This document shows positions 36,943-49,297 of a stretch of DNA of 64,000 bases, one piece after another. The stretch is from Lucifuga dentata. Taxonomy: Eukaryota > Chordata > Actinopteri > Ophidiiformes > Bythitidae. Where the stretch lies: contig VXCM01000300.1 in assembly GCA_014773175.1 (NCBI GenBank), forward strand, positions 26,001-90,000, in the 5' to 3' direction. The notes beneath the pieces were generated by a model. It had not been told where the DNA came from, made no database searches, and saw nothing but the letters and a program-made list of their open reading frames with translations. How positions within the stretch are numbered: the stretch's first letter is position 1; every line of letters begins with the position of its first letter. The position numbers and the translations under genes were made by a program.

Positions 36943-38413
36943 ATAAAGGACCATATCAGTGATTTTGCATTTTTCAGCCCAATAAATACAACCCGCATAC
37001 AAGTTATGTTAGTAACAGCCAATTTCCAAAACATAAAACTGTCTTAGTTTTGTTATTTTCCCAATCCAGTAATCTTTCAAAATCAAATATTTAGGTGATA
37101 CATGCGCCTTAAAATTCCATGTTTCGCCTTCTAACACTTATACTGTAAGAGGCACAATCATTTAAATTTTTTGGTGAAAGCCGTCTTCTCCTGGTGGAGA
37201 CATACATTGTTCTGTGCAGCTCCATGTTGGACCAGTTAAATAAAGTTACTTCCACAAAACATTTAACATATAGGTCCAGATTCATAAAAAATGGCAATAA
37301 GGAATGTCGCGTCACCTTAATGTGCGCCGTGATAATTTAGGGTCATTCATAAAACTTCTCTTATAATAATCAGCGCACCGTTGTCACATGAAGGCAGCAT
37401 TGCGTTACCTGTGTCAGGTAAAAGCCAATGAAGATCAGTATGTTAATGAGCTGCTGCATATTTATCAGCCAACATTTATCCTGATTTATCTGANAATGAA
37501 GATCAGTATGTTAATGAGCTGCTGCATATTTATCAGCCAACATTTATCCTGATTTATCTGATTTTAAAGCCACAAATCCGTAAAGGAAACATACACTTTG
37601 CTTTAGAGATCCTTGTTTTAAAAGACTGACATGAAAATAACAGGTAAACGTTTATTTTTAACCATAGTGCAATCGCGCTGCATATGTGTGTGTGTGTGTG
37701 TGGGGGNGGGGGGGGGGGGGTTTGAGGAACTCAGACATGCACAGCAGGTGAGGTGATTGAACAGAGTGCCGGAAAAGAATCAGATTAAAACTCACCATTT
37801 AAAACTGACTGATCAGCTGAGTGAGTTTATCTATCAAAGTTATTGATCACTAACACGTGAGGCAAATNTGACTGATCAGCTGAGTGAGTTTATCTATCAA
37901 AGTTATTGATCACTAACACGTGAGGCAAATAAAGTTTTAAACATCGCCCAGATCTCATACCGCTGGAATTTATCACCGGACTGAAGCAGGTCTTAATTTT
38001 TGCATGTCGATTTGTTTTATGAACCATGACGCGACATGTATGCAACATGTAAATAAGGACATATCTCAGTAACGCCTCTTTCAAGGCAAACGCTAAAATA
38101 TGTCGGTAACAGGCATTTATTAAAGAGAAAACGTGGTTACGCCATGATATTTGCGCATAGCAAAGCGATAAATCATGCGCTATCATTTATGAATCTGGGC
38201 CATAGTGTTTACTATGATGGATTACTTATCTCATGTACATTTCAAGTCTTCAAAAGTTGTTATTAATAGCCTGCAGGAATTAACTGAAACCAATGGAAAA
38301 AAATTCTAAAATTTACTGCTCCAGTTGTATGTTTTTGGAAATGATTGTCAGTAACATAACAGTAAGTTATATGTTGGGCTCAAATATGCAATATTTCCCA
38401 TATTGTCCATTAA
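36943..38413 (+). mobile_element. MITE family A, copy 6, interrupted by a nested element
   Basis: The left part 36943-37272 (ataaaggaccatatcagtg ... gaccagttaaataaagttact) and the right part 38202-38413 (atagtgtttactatgatgg ... cccatattgtccattaa) form one family A copy. It is split by the element at 37273-38201. Confidence 0.75.
37273..38201. mobile_element. Nested MITE with 3-bp target duplication (Harbinger-like?)
   Basis: Starts ggtccagattcataaa and ends tttatgaatctgggcc, an imperfect inverted terminal repeat. It is flanked by ATA on both sides (37270-37272 and 38202-38204); removing one ATA and the element restores the family A sequence. The length as given (929 bp) is inflated by two single-N duplications (37427-37561 and 37806-37930) and a poly-G N at 37707. 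No transposase frame. A 3-bp duplication and GG.. tips recall PIF/Harbinger non-autonomous elements. Confidence 0.7.
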
Positions 38414-38799
38414 AAAGTCTACCATTACCATAATAACTCACTGAATCCAGGCTATTGGATAGCATGTAGCGTATGTAACCTATAGACATGCAATTTGGTG
38501 TGCAGATTAGCAGGAAATATACTGTACAAGGGCTTTCTGCTGGAAATATCTAGGGTAATGTTATGTAGTATGTAACACCCAGAAAGCATCTGACTCAGTT
38601 CCACAACAAAAACACATTAAAAGATTAACGACTCAGTCTCAGATCCTGTCTGACATCGCATCAAGACCTGCTCATCTTCATGACTTCCACATAATTAAAG
38701 GTGTGGTTCCCTCAGCATAGCTCACATAGACAGTTTTGGATGAGCATATCTTAGGTTGGGGTGGAAGATGTAACTAAGATAGTGTCAATACCACCACGG

Positions 38800-39130
38800 T
38801 CTTTATGGAATAAAATCCACGACACGTGCCTGTCCACCCCTCCCCCGCCATAAAGCTCCACTGCTGTCCCAGACAAACCCAAACTCTGGACAGCCAGCTG
38901 CGTGTCCACTCAATTCGCTCGCATCCACAGGCCCAGCAGCATAAAAGGAGTCTTTGTTTTGCCTTTTTCACCCCACAGCCCACAGACAGGAGTGTTTCAG
39001 CAGTGGTTTCCACTGGCAGGCAGCAACAGTGGCTGGCAAAGGGCCCAGGACTGCTGTTGGCCTGGTTTTCTAGCAGAGCAGGAACTCAGCCAAGGGCCCC
39101 ATACCGGTGCCAAGTGGGTCAGTAGAGTTC
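38800..39130. other. GC-richer block, unexplained
   Basis: More G+C than its AT-rich neighbours, with several overlapping open frames (for example 38826-39125 plus, 99 codons). I recognise no protein, repeat or RNA in it. It could be an unrecognised exon, a regulatory element or an old repeat. Confidence 0.3.
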
Positions 39131-40811
39131 AGAACAAAGACCGCCATCACAAGAGAAGCAAGTGAGAATGATAATAAAACTTGAGCTCTGCAAAGTCGTA
39201 GTCTATGGTAATATATGACCCATATGTGACTGCCAGCCAGCCAAACACTCATGTATTAAAAAAAACAAAGAAAATCAACAATTTGTTACTATCTAATAAT
39301 GCAGTAATAATCTAATAATGCAGTATGACTATTAGTTGTACCATTGTAAATTAAATATACTGTTATTGCTGAGTTTAACCTAACTTTTTATCTGAACGTT
39401 AATGCCTTGCACTTTTCCAGAAGACATTGCAACAATTATATTCTACCCTACAGATGAATGTTTCAATTCATGCCCAGCACAGTCTGCCAGGCCCAAAGGT
39501 ACAAATTTTATCGATTTATTACAGTTTATCTGACATAAAGAAAGCACTGTCATCTCCATAGTTTGCTACTGCATCTTCTTTATATAATAATTATTTATTA
39601 TTCAGAGGCAAACAACTGACATACTGTATAATTAAGTGTAGGTTGGCTCCCTACTTGTGGCATCATAAGAGAAAGAGAAATTCATTATTGAAAGCATGTC
39701 ATGTTGTCTTTTTACAAGTTTTTGTATCATAAATAAAATAGACAAAAACACTAATCTACCACCACACCACCACAATGTTTCAATCATAATGAAATAGGGA
39801 AATAGAATATAAACTTTTCATGACTGAACTCTTAATTATGCAAAAAATAAATAAATAAATAAATTACTCTCAATCACTCTGGAACAAATATCCACAACCA
39901 CAATATAAACCTTTAAAAAAATTCAGCCAGTCTAAACCTCAGTACTCCAATAGTTTACTGCGGTCTGGATCAGCACCAAAATAAAGTAAAATCCAGACCG
40001 GGAACAAAAATGTCACCACAGCCTGACTCAGACCACTTGCGAATGGCACATTCCTATCCTGTCCCTTTATGATTATTATGTTTGGCTTTATTTTTAGCAT
40101 TTCCTGTCACAATGAAATTACAGTATTACTGAAAGTAGTATTTTGAAACAAAAGCAGTGGTTTTGAGTTTGGTAGCTGCTGTGTTGCTCCGTGGTTGTCA
40201 ATTGAGAGCAGTAAGTTATGATCGCGTCATGCTATCAAGTGTAAATGTTAATTAACTATGGTTGAGCCCGTTAACATGCTAAGGTAAAGCTGCGATGAGG
40301 CTGTGTTGTTCAGTTTCTTTTATTGTTATATTTTATAATGGCTGGTTTAGTAAATGTAAAAAAAAAAGAAAAAAGGAAGCACTACTTCAAACTAGTCAAG
40401 ATCTTTTGTTCTGCTGGGATGCTAACAAGTGGACTGACACAGTACACAAACTAAGACAAACACACATTCATTCTACCTGACAGAAGCATTTCCCACTGTG
40501 CTTAATTTGCAATGAAATAGTGGCCACTGTGACGAGTGGGAACATAAAATCAATGACAATATTTGCTTCAACATACAGCTGTGAACCATCAGCAGCAGCA
40601 GGTATGAACACAGTGAAGAACTCAGCAGCAACTCAGCAGTTGCATCAGTTGCACTGATGCAACTCATCAGACTTGCATCAGTGTCTCTGCCTGGACATCA
40701 CACCATTTCTGCACAAGTTTAAGGACTTAATTACACAATGAAGCTGTCAGTTCTCCCATTAACACAGAAATAGTTTTTGGGTACATAAGTGTAATTCTTC
40801 AGTTTTTGGAA

Positions 40812-41140
40812 CTTAGGACCATACCGGTCATTTTGCATGTTTGAGCCGAGTATATTCAATTTTCATACATGTTACGTTACTGACATCCATTTCTCAAAGG
40901 ATAAAACCGTATTTCAGCTTTCTTTATATTTTGCAAAATCAAATATTCAAGTGATACACCCACCTAAAAAATCGATGTGTTGCCCACTAATAGTTGCGCA
41001 GCCTTATGAAGTCACAGTTTTTCGATAAACGCAGGTCTTCTATATTTCCCAGTGGAGACATACATTCACTCCGCACTTTGAAGATTGAATATTGAATATA
41101 ATAGGCTCAAACATGCAAAATGGCCGGTATGGTCCTTTAC
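40812..41140 (+). mobile_element. MITE family A, copy 7 (internally deleted)
   Basis: Begins taggaccataccggtcatttt and ends ccggtatggtccttta. The interior is shortened to about 330 bp, losing the middle section between 'gtggagacatacatt' and the right terminal repeat. Confidence 0.75.
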
Positions 41141-42398
41141 TTATCACTATAAAGTATTAACATTAAGAACTCAATGAGTTCATGAGATCATGAATAATTT
41201 ACTCTTTTATCAGTTATAAACACAAAACTTGCTAACTATAGCTTTACAAAATCTAACATTATCTTATGTTTGTTAATATCACAATAATATTAATTGGGTT
41301 TTTTTTATTGACTGCTGAACAAACAAATGTGATAAAATTTGATAAAACTTTGGGATCATGAAACATTTTAAAGGCGTTTGTCATTTTTCTGGAGATTAGA
41401 TTAGATTAGATAGATTACATTAGATAGTTGGCAGAAGCAGCCAAATGATATTAAACCAAGTTACAATTGCAAAAAAAAAAAAAAAATTTGGTAATTCCAT
41501 CAACACAATTTCAATTCCATGTTTATTCAATTCAGATGAAACTAGGAGATGCTGTAATTCAAAAAGCAAGCATTTAGGTGGGGTACAGAGATAAATTCAT
41601 CCCAATGTAGCATCTGATGAATTAGGCTTCAATTTGTTTAATTAGCCCAGAATGTTCATTTCCTGAATCCACTGAGTCCATTGCCTCCAACAGCAAAATA
41701 TTTACTTTTCAGGCCAAGTAGGTTAAGTCCAGGTTGCCTTATTTTCTTACCTTTAGTCTCTGAGTGACATCAGGGAACCACTTCATCTCATGACTGATGC
41801 TCTGTTACCAGCTTTTATTTCAGTTCCTCACCTGTTGAAAAAAGAACACAAAGCTAAATTTACAAATGAATGGTTCTGAGCTACACAAACTGAAATTGGA
41901 TACTGAATTCATTGACATAAACCCACGGGAGATTTTTTTATGAATAAATCAAAATCAAATCAGAAAGCACTTTATCACATATGAAAACATTCATATTTGT
42001 CACACCGTTTCCTGTCATCAGGGCTTTTTTTCTGATTCGAAACAACACATTGCTCGGTGTGGATTTGGAGGGTTTTGGACTCAAGCATTTTAAAGTACAA
42101 GAGAGCTTGTTACGTTGTTCTTAAAAGTCCACTGATTCCCACAAGTTTAAATTAGAAATGAATCAGAACTAAAACATTTGGGTCATCGTGAGGCTCCCAG
42201 AACACACACACACACACACGCGCGTCTGTAGGAGGGGAAGTTGTTTCACAACCAAGTCCCTGTGCATCAGCTTAGAAGGAAGTCTATTTCCAGTACTTGA
42301 ATATAAACCTGATTTGTGTTGTCATTATAAAAACTGATGCTGAAGGCACGTGTCGTTTTGTTTGTATGTGCGCGCACCAGTAGATTTGGATACTGTAT

Positions 42399-42436
42399 GC
42401 CACAGGTATGATCAAAGATATGATCATACCTGTGGC
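42399..42436. repeat. Short inverted repeat, 16-bp arms
   Basis: gccacaggtatgatca, a six-base spacer (aagata), then the exact reverse complement tgatcatacctgtggc. Confidence 0.85.
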
Positions 42437-42479
42437 CTTAGCTCACATTTTTTTACCTCTATAATACAGACATTTATTA

Positions 42480-45330
42480 AGATGATGTGGTTAGTGTATT
42501 GGAAGTGCTGCTAACTTTTATTTACTTTAATCGTATAAAAACTGCTGTTATTTTTATTGTCTTAATGTGTCTATTATTTTGAGAGTGTATGTACTTCACA
42601 TTATTACACAATTGTTGTACATGTCCATCAGGTAGTAAATATGTGTTGGATGTTCATCTGAGTGACATAATAATTCAACAATCAATCACTCATTAAGATT
42701 AAAAAAGACAAAAAAAATAAAGCTTTACTTTACTTTTAAACCATCTGAAGGTGTCATTTTACATTGCAACCAATGGTGCCTCTGAGGGGTGGCTAGGTGA
42801 GGTCATAGCCACCTTGCTAATAATACTAGCCACCCCACTCATCCCACCAAAAAAAAAAAAAAAAAAAAAAAAAACTAGTCCTTAAAAGTTTTGTAAAAAT
42901 TCAATTTAAAAATCTTTAAGGTGGAACTAGTGAGGTAGTGGTCACAGGATTACAGCACACATCTCCACTGTTTTTTTAATAACTAAATGAAATGAAATGA
43001 AGGGGAGTGAACAAAAATAATCAGCAACTTTGCATTTTCAGAAATATTCTGAAAATACTGTTTTAAAGGCTACCATAGTGTGTACCTTTTATTAACTTGG
43101 CTACAAAGAAATGTCTTTATGTTGTGTAGCATTTTTAGTGTTCCACCCATGATTTTCACTGGTCCCATCTGCCCCCACCCCAGCTAATTATTTTCTGTGG
43201 ACCTACTGATAGCAACCAGGTAAATTAGATATTGGAAACATAAATTAAACACACATTATTAACTCTTGAGTCTTAAATCTAAAAAAAAAAAAAAACAGAA
43301 GACTGGCATGCAAAAATTGTTGTTTGTGCTCAACCAGCCTGTGTGAATATGCACAAGAACAAACAAAACTGATTAAACATAACTAAACCCAAACTTAATG
43401 AAGGTGAATGTCCTCCTGTTTGTATTTTCCTCAGTGCCTAAGTTTTCTCTTTTTTTAATAAACCTACTTTATCAGGTAGAGGATGGTGTATAGTCATACC
43501 ATCACTTATCAGAGGAAATACTCAGTTACCATCTATTGGGATTTGCAGACCTCCTAAATCAAATGCAGCTTTAATTTCTATATTTTCCCCAAAAACAACA
43601 GAGATTTGATACTTGATTCATGTTTGTTGTCTTTCAAACGCTCTCTGTTGACTTCATTAGTCTCATTGATTCTTGATTCTTGATTTACTCCACTAACAGG
43701 CTCTATCCTCAAAGACTGCGGTTTTTAACCTTCTGTAACTCAAGGCCCACTTCGGACTGTCACAAGATTCCCATGTACCACCTTCCCAAATAAATGCAAA
43801 ACATAATTGTTTCGATTCCGTCCAGAAATTTCCAGATTTGTCTTCTATATCAGTCCAAATACCATCTGTTCCAAGTACCACCTGTCCTAACCTGTGGCAT
43901 TCTGCGCTACATGTTATCTATAATTAAAAAAAATTATTCAACTCCAAAAAACTTCAACAGAGTCAGGATCACCTCCGGCAGAGACGCCAACTGTCAAAAT
44001 ACTCGAGTCTTTAGCCAAATGACAGCCGATTCTACAGACTGCAGCAAACATATTGAACTTGGCCAAATCAATACTTGATATGACAGCCGTACAATAATTA
44101 AAGGATTAGGCTTGGCACATTGTATTGTAATTCTATCTGTGTCTGTCTAACCCTGTTTTGTCAAACCAAATAGGTAATAGTCCAGACACTTATAAAATGT
44201 AACCAAGGTTTTTATAATACTGTTGCAAAAACCTGATAAACGTGTTGAGTGTGTCCAATAAATATGCTGAGTGACAGTGAAATACAAGACGAATCTGGCA
44301 AACAAGAGAACTGGGGACCTGCAGAGGGAGAAAGAGTCTATTCTCTCTCTCCTCACCTGCAGCCAGCAACAGCGTCAGCATTGAAAAGGTGTCAAAATGT
44401 TTTTCATTCTTAACTAAAAGCTCTATTGGCTCTCTAAGGTCAAAACTGATTACTAAATCTACCATGTAAGAATGTACTCTACATGCACACAGACAAAATG
44501 GATTTTGTGGAAGCATCACTTGAATTTGACTATTTTTTTTTATTTTACTTTTCCCAGAGCTAAGTAATAAAGAAAAAATCTTATGATAATCAGAAGAATT
44601 TACTCCAACAGACAGAATGTAATTATACAAAATGATTTCAGAAATCATTTTGGTAGATATCTGGTTTATGGATTGGTTTGTACTGCTGATTGAGACAATA
44701 AAACTGTATCATAAAACATCCAGATAATAAATAATTAGTACAGATACAGTATATTTCCTCATTCTATTTTGACCAAATTACATTTAATAAACAGTGTTGT
44801 GTCATTGACCTTAAAGTAGGAGGAACATTATTACCGTGTGTATCTTTATCTCTTACACATTTATATCTAAAGATTTATCCTTGCATCCAAAGGCAAATTA
44901 CAAAATATGAGATTGAACTGTTTTCAAGTATGAAGCCTATTGCAATGTACTGTATTAGTAGTGAACATTAGTAAGTACTGATTGGCAGAAAATAGACAAA
45001 AATTTTAATGATCAAATTCATTTATCAAGTTAAAATAACAAATATTTGCAGTATCCAGTTTCTCTGGTGTTAAATTTGCTGTTTTTTTTTTCTTTTAAAT
45101 TGCTGTCTTGAATACAGTTTCGGGTTTTTTTTAAACTGTTATTACGACAAAAATAATCAAACTGAGGATGTCACATTGCGATGATGGGCATTAATTTCAC
45201 TTTTTGACATTCTGTAGACTAAACGATTCATTGAAACAATAATAGATAAATTAATTCATAATGGAAAATTACAGTTAGCTACAGACCTTCTTCATATTCA
45301 TATCCACAGCATGTAGCATTGTTGAGTCTA
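42480..45330. other. No gene recognised
   Basis: AT-rich, with poly-A tracts at 42849-42874 and 43280-43295. The 152-codon minus frame at 44190-44648 has no family resemblance, no splice context and an AT-rich composition, so I do not call it a gene. Confidence 0.5.
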
Positions 45331-45334
45331 CATC

Positions 45335-45577
45335 AGTGGTTTTAATTCCAATGAATATTTTCCATCTCTCCCTGCTCTACCCACACCTGATCAGCCAAAT
45401 CAACTAAAACAAAAAAAAAAAAAAGNAAAAAAAAAAAAAAGAGGTGTTTAAAGATTGGATGACGACATTGATTTTACCCCACATTTATTAGCTAAATCGG
45501 GTGGGGATACAGCAGGAAGAGATGGGAAATATGCAGTGCTTTATACTGGAGGACCAGGACTGAAACCCCTGTTCTAG
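45335..45577 (-). repeat. Hairpin-type interspersed repeat, copy 2, with N gap (45426)
   Basis: Reverse-oriented relative of 724-905: read on the minus strand it has 'cagtcctggtcctcca', 'gcactgcatatttccc' and 'atctcttcctgctgt' in the same order. Its two ends (ttccatctctccctgctctac and the mirrored right side) are also roughly inverted. A poly-A with one N interrupts it. Confidence 0.55.
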
Positions 45578-45710
45578 ATCAAATAAAAGTGAATTACGGT
45601 GTGCTTAAAGTGCACTCAGAAATGTAGGCTACATCAATTTGGGGCAAAAGTGATTGTACTTGCTTTAAATTATTCACAGCATGGAGTTTGAGTCTGTGTT
45701 TTCTCAAAAT

Positions 45711-45865
45711 CAGAAAATCTGTTACCTAGCCGAATCGTAATACTCCTGATACATCCATTTATTTCTTGTTTTATATATATATATACATGGTGTCTGTCAA
45801 GATTAAACAAGAAATAAATGGATGTATCAGGAGTATTACAATTCGGCTAGGTAACAGATTTTCTG
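45711..45865. repeat. Long inverted repeat, 61-bp arms, 60/61 matching
   Basis: The left arm 45711-45771 and right arm 45805-45865 are reverse complements with one mismatch, separated by a 33-bp AT-rich spacer ((TA)n and 'catggtgtctgtc'). A (CA)n microsatellite follows directly at 45871-45902. Confidence 0.9.
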
Positions 45866-45867
45866 AT

Positions 45868-45904
<37 letters not shown>

Positions 45905-46287
45905 CAGGCCAGACGTTTGAGGCCACCCCCAGATTAAAAACAAAAATCATCAATACACTGTTTGTTTTACAATTTATTGCACAGGAAATGACAAAAAAAT
46001 ATATAAAATAAATGTAACTAATTAGTTTTCAAGAAGAATTTGCCAACAACAGCACATTATGTAGCCACTATGGCTTAAAAAATGATTGTTAATGAAGGCA
46101 TGCCCAGTCTGTATTAGTGCACTGGTGCTGCAGCTGTGTTCCAACTCCCTTACCCAAACTCCCTTGCTGATGTGTTTTAACATTCTATTCTATAACTGCT
46201 GTCTGCCTTCTCCCACATTATTTTGGGATTAATTTGGTACACATTCTGGTCATGCTAAATCTGGGGGTGCCTCAAACTTCTGGCCTG
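45905..46287. mobile_element. Tc1/mariner-like MITE, 383 bp, TA target
   Basis: Left end caggccagacgtttgaggcc and right end (reverse complement) caggccagaagtttgaggca form ~33-bp terminal inverted repeats continuing into 'acccccagatt'. TA dinucleotides flank it at 45903-45904 and 46288-46289, the Tc1/mariner target signature. No transposase frame, so it is non-autonomous. CA/TG microsatellites adjoin both sides. Confidence 0.8.
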
Positions 46288-46659
46288 TAGTGTGTGTGTA
46301 TGTATGTGTGTGTGTGTATATATATATATAAATCAGGTTCACACGTAAATCCTCATTGATCCCCATATTAAACTGCAAAATTCGTGCTCTTTTCTAACAG
46401 GATTCATTGATCTAAGTCCAAGTCATACTTCTCTTGCATAAAATGAAGATTAGCTAGCTGAGTATTGATCAGTTTTGAGAGCTACGGAGTCCGACCAGAT
46501 TGAGTAACTGTGATCAATACCATGTCAGTACACATGGATCCACAAACAAGACAGAGTTACCACCAGAAAACAGACATAACATTACGCATAGGTTGTAAAC
46601 ATGTTCATGTTCACAGTTCATGTGTCAGTGATCTGTGTGCTGTTGTCAAGCATGCAAAG

Positions 46660-47180
46660 TGATTAAAAGTACGGCGAGCCGCGTTCTAAAAACCCACGCA
46701 GCAGCGCGGTATGCCGGCCGGCGAACCGGTGATCGTCAGTGGGCGAACGCTTGCTTGCTAAAACAATTACAGCAACAAAACAACAGCTTAATAGTTTGAC
46801 ACACTTACTGCGATAAATGACACCCGTGGTCACGGCGTGTACTCGTGAAAAAAAGTCATAAACGGTAATCCTCCTGCAGCATTGTCACGTAACGAACCTT
46901 CAACAATGCACACAACAACGCGTACAGTATGTATGTCAACGTTAGCTGCAGCTAGCTAGCTACAGTATGTATGTCAACGTACGCTGAAGCTAGCAAGCTA
47001 ACATGCAGCGTTAGATAATAATGTGGGTCAACCGGGCCTGTGGCAAGTCTCAGTCCACGGCAAACACACAAAACTCTGCCGTTTGCAGCTTGTCAAGTGT
47101 CACCAGTGCAAACAGCGGGCTGTGGGTACATGCGACACAAAGACGGACAGCACGTCACCGAGAGAGATGCCGCACTTACC
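46660..47180 (-). promoter_or_regulatory. CpG-rich region downstream of clock exon 1 / promoter domain
   Basis: Strong rise in CpG (for example ccggccggcgaaccggtgatcg near 46713 and cacgtcaccgag near 47152). With the adjoining putative first exon it forms a CpG-island-like domain typical of a housekeeping-style vertebrate promoter. It includes an imperfect 40-bp tandem duplication at 46922-47000. Confidence 0.5.
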
Positions 47181-47300
47181 CCGAACAGTGTCCCCTTTCA
47201 TCGGGATATCCCTGCAGCCGGTGGCGCTGTTGACGGTTGACTGAGCAGGATGAAGTGGAGATGGAAGTGGAGCAGCAGGGCCTGGCGCTGTTCTCCAGAC
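47180..47300 (-). other. Probable non-coding first exon of clock
   Basis: On the minus strand, GC-rich sequence ends in a near-consensus donor, GGG|gtaagtgcgg, at 47180/47179. No gene other than clock on this strand is available downstream, and CLOCK genes have 5' non-coding exons. That implies an intron of about 16 kb to the coding exons near 31.1 kb. The start of the exon is not defined by the sequence; 47300 is a guess. Confidence 0.45.
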
Positions 47301-47679
47301 GCGCGCACACACAGACAGACACACACACACACACACTCACACTCATACTCACACACACACGCTGCACGGTGCACAACACTGATCAACAACGCGTTCAGAG
47401 AGTAACAGCTACAGGTATTGTTACTGTTACACTGTTATATAGCGTACTTAACCCAGAATTTGTGCGTTCTTTTGTACTCCTAAAAATTGTTCTTACTCAA
47501 GTGAATTTCCGATTCATTTAGTTGAAGTGATTTTTAGAAATACGATTCAAAGTGGATTCTGCTGTTGTGGCGCAAATCACGAGATATTCTACTTTGCTTC
47601 TTTCTTGGGCAGTCTTTCAGAAAGAAAACCCCATCTCTGACTTGGAGAGGGTTTATGAAGACCCCCTTTTATAATCCCT

Positions 47680-47680
<1 letters not shown>

Positions 47681-47754
<74 letters not shown>
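47681..47754. repeat. Poly-T tract of ~74 nt ending at N (47755)
   Basis: The longest homopolymer in the window, about 0.4 kb upstream of the putative clock first exon. Its true length is uncertain because it ends at an assembly N. Confidence 0.85.
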
Positions 47755-47939
47755 NGCTGCTGCGTCTTGTCTCATCATTGTTTCTCACGCCAGCAGCTGG
47801 GCTGTGAGACACAGAGCAGACAGACGAGTGAAAGTGTCTGGTCACAAACTTCCTACCTCCACTTTCTCTGCTTCCTACGCCCTTACTTAAGACTTAAGAC
47901 ATTACTTAAGACTCAAGCTGTCAGTTCAGTGACTGGGCT

Positions 47940-48030
47940 TTACCAACGGCTTGTAAAATCGCGCGTAATGGAGCGCGTCTGGATAGGTTTGCGCTTTTAC
48001 GCACGGCGCGAATCACGTGTTATTTCCCTG
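47940..48030. promoter_or_regulatory. CpG-rich patch with E-box CACGTG
   Basis: Contains gcgcgtaatggagcgcgtc and cacggcgcgaatcacgtg, with a canonical E-box at 48014-48019, upstream of the putative clock first exon. Possible distal promoter element. CACGTG also occurs by chance elsewhere in the window, so the weight is low. Confidence 0.3.
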
Positions 48031-49246
48031 GGATCGTTACGTTTTCTGTCAAAACAATTACTAAAAGTAAAGCAAAAGAATTTGGATCCGTTATTTACTT
48101 ACATATTTAAGCACTATTCGTACTAGACTGCGCCACAGACGAAAAGCATGCTGTTTTGTTCTTGGGCTTAATCCGGTGATCCCGTGGAAGTAAATTTATT
48201 TGCCTTATGGATAGATTACTTTATAACGATTTTTTTTCTACATACTCTGCCATGATAAGCATTGGATGGATGAATCATAGATCATGCACTTCCATTGTAA
48301 ATATTTTTATTTTTAATATTTTTGGCCTCTATTGCATTTTTATTACATAATTATTATTGTCCACTGGGTTAGGGTGCACATTAAGGGGTTATAATGATTA
48401 AGAGAATGGTTATTAATATAAATTTCTCTCTTACAGTCTTGAGGAGGAGAAATATGAAGATGATGCCCCACAACCATCAACTCACCCCAGTTTCATTGTT
48501 TTGCACTTTGTATATTGACAAAAAGCTTCTTATGATGAATTTATATGCTTTTGATACGATGATCATTTTATTTTTTGAAATATTTCCCAAATTTTTATTG
48601 TTCATGTGTTTTCACAAATTAATTTTGAATACAGAAATGAATGTAACTGAAGTTTATTTACAAAGAAAAAAGATGGAAATGTTTATTATCTTCTGCATAA
48701 TTGTTAACACATTTGGCCTGAAAATAACAGGCGAGTATGTTCTCACTACACTGAAAGGATTTTTTTTTTTTTTTTTTTTTTACCTTGGAAACCGATAGCC
48801 TTTGCTGTTAAACATCTATTCTGAACTTTGCTTTTATCGCTCATCTTTGCAAGCAAAATGCAGAAGGCAGAGTTTGCTGAATTTGTTGGGTTGAGGTCAG
48901 AATTATCATAAAAACTTCTTAGGGTTCGCCTGTTTATGCCAGTGAACATGACGCCTATATTACAAGTCTCATATATGTTTAAATCAGAAATTATCTTTTC
49001 ATACATATCTAATTAACTGAAACCATCATGGAAATGTGAAGACAATTTTCTTTGGGTGAGCATGCCGCTATCTAGTGTTTATAAGAGTAATTACAGGTTC
49101 CAGCAAGCAGGAGCTTAATTGAAAAATTTGCCTGAAATCAAGATTAATGTTGAAAGATTTAGGATCAGGAAAACCAGCTGTATGTACTTCCAAATCCAGA
49201 AAAACAACTTTTTGGAAAATGACATCAACATTCACAAGTGTTCTTA

Positions 49247-49297
<51 letters not shown>

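Noticed and set aside
44190..44648. 152-codon open frame on the minus strand
   Set aside because: No recognisable family, AT-driven composition, no splice or promoter context. Chance frame.
47767..48126. 119-codon open frame near the CpG patch upstream of clock
   Set aside because: It begins right after a poly-T/N join. The frame is open mainly because of GC content, and no domain is recognised.
48394..48798. 134-codon open frame on the plus strand
   Set aside because: Ile/Phe/Met-rich AT-driven frame ending in a poly-T (polyPhe) tract; no similarity to known proteins.
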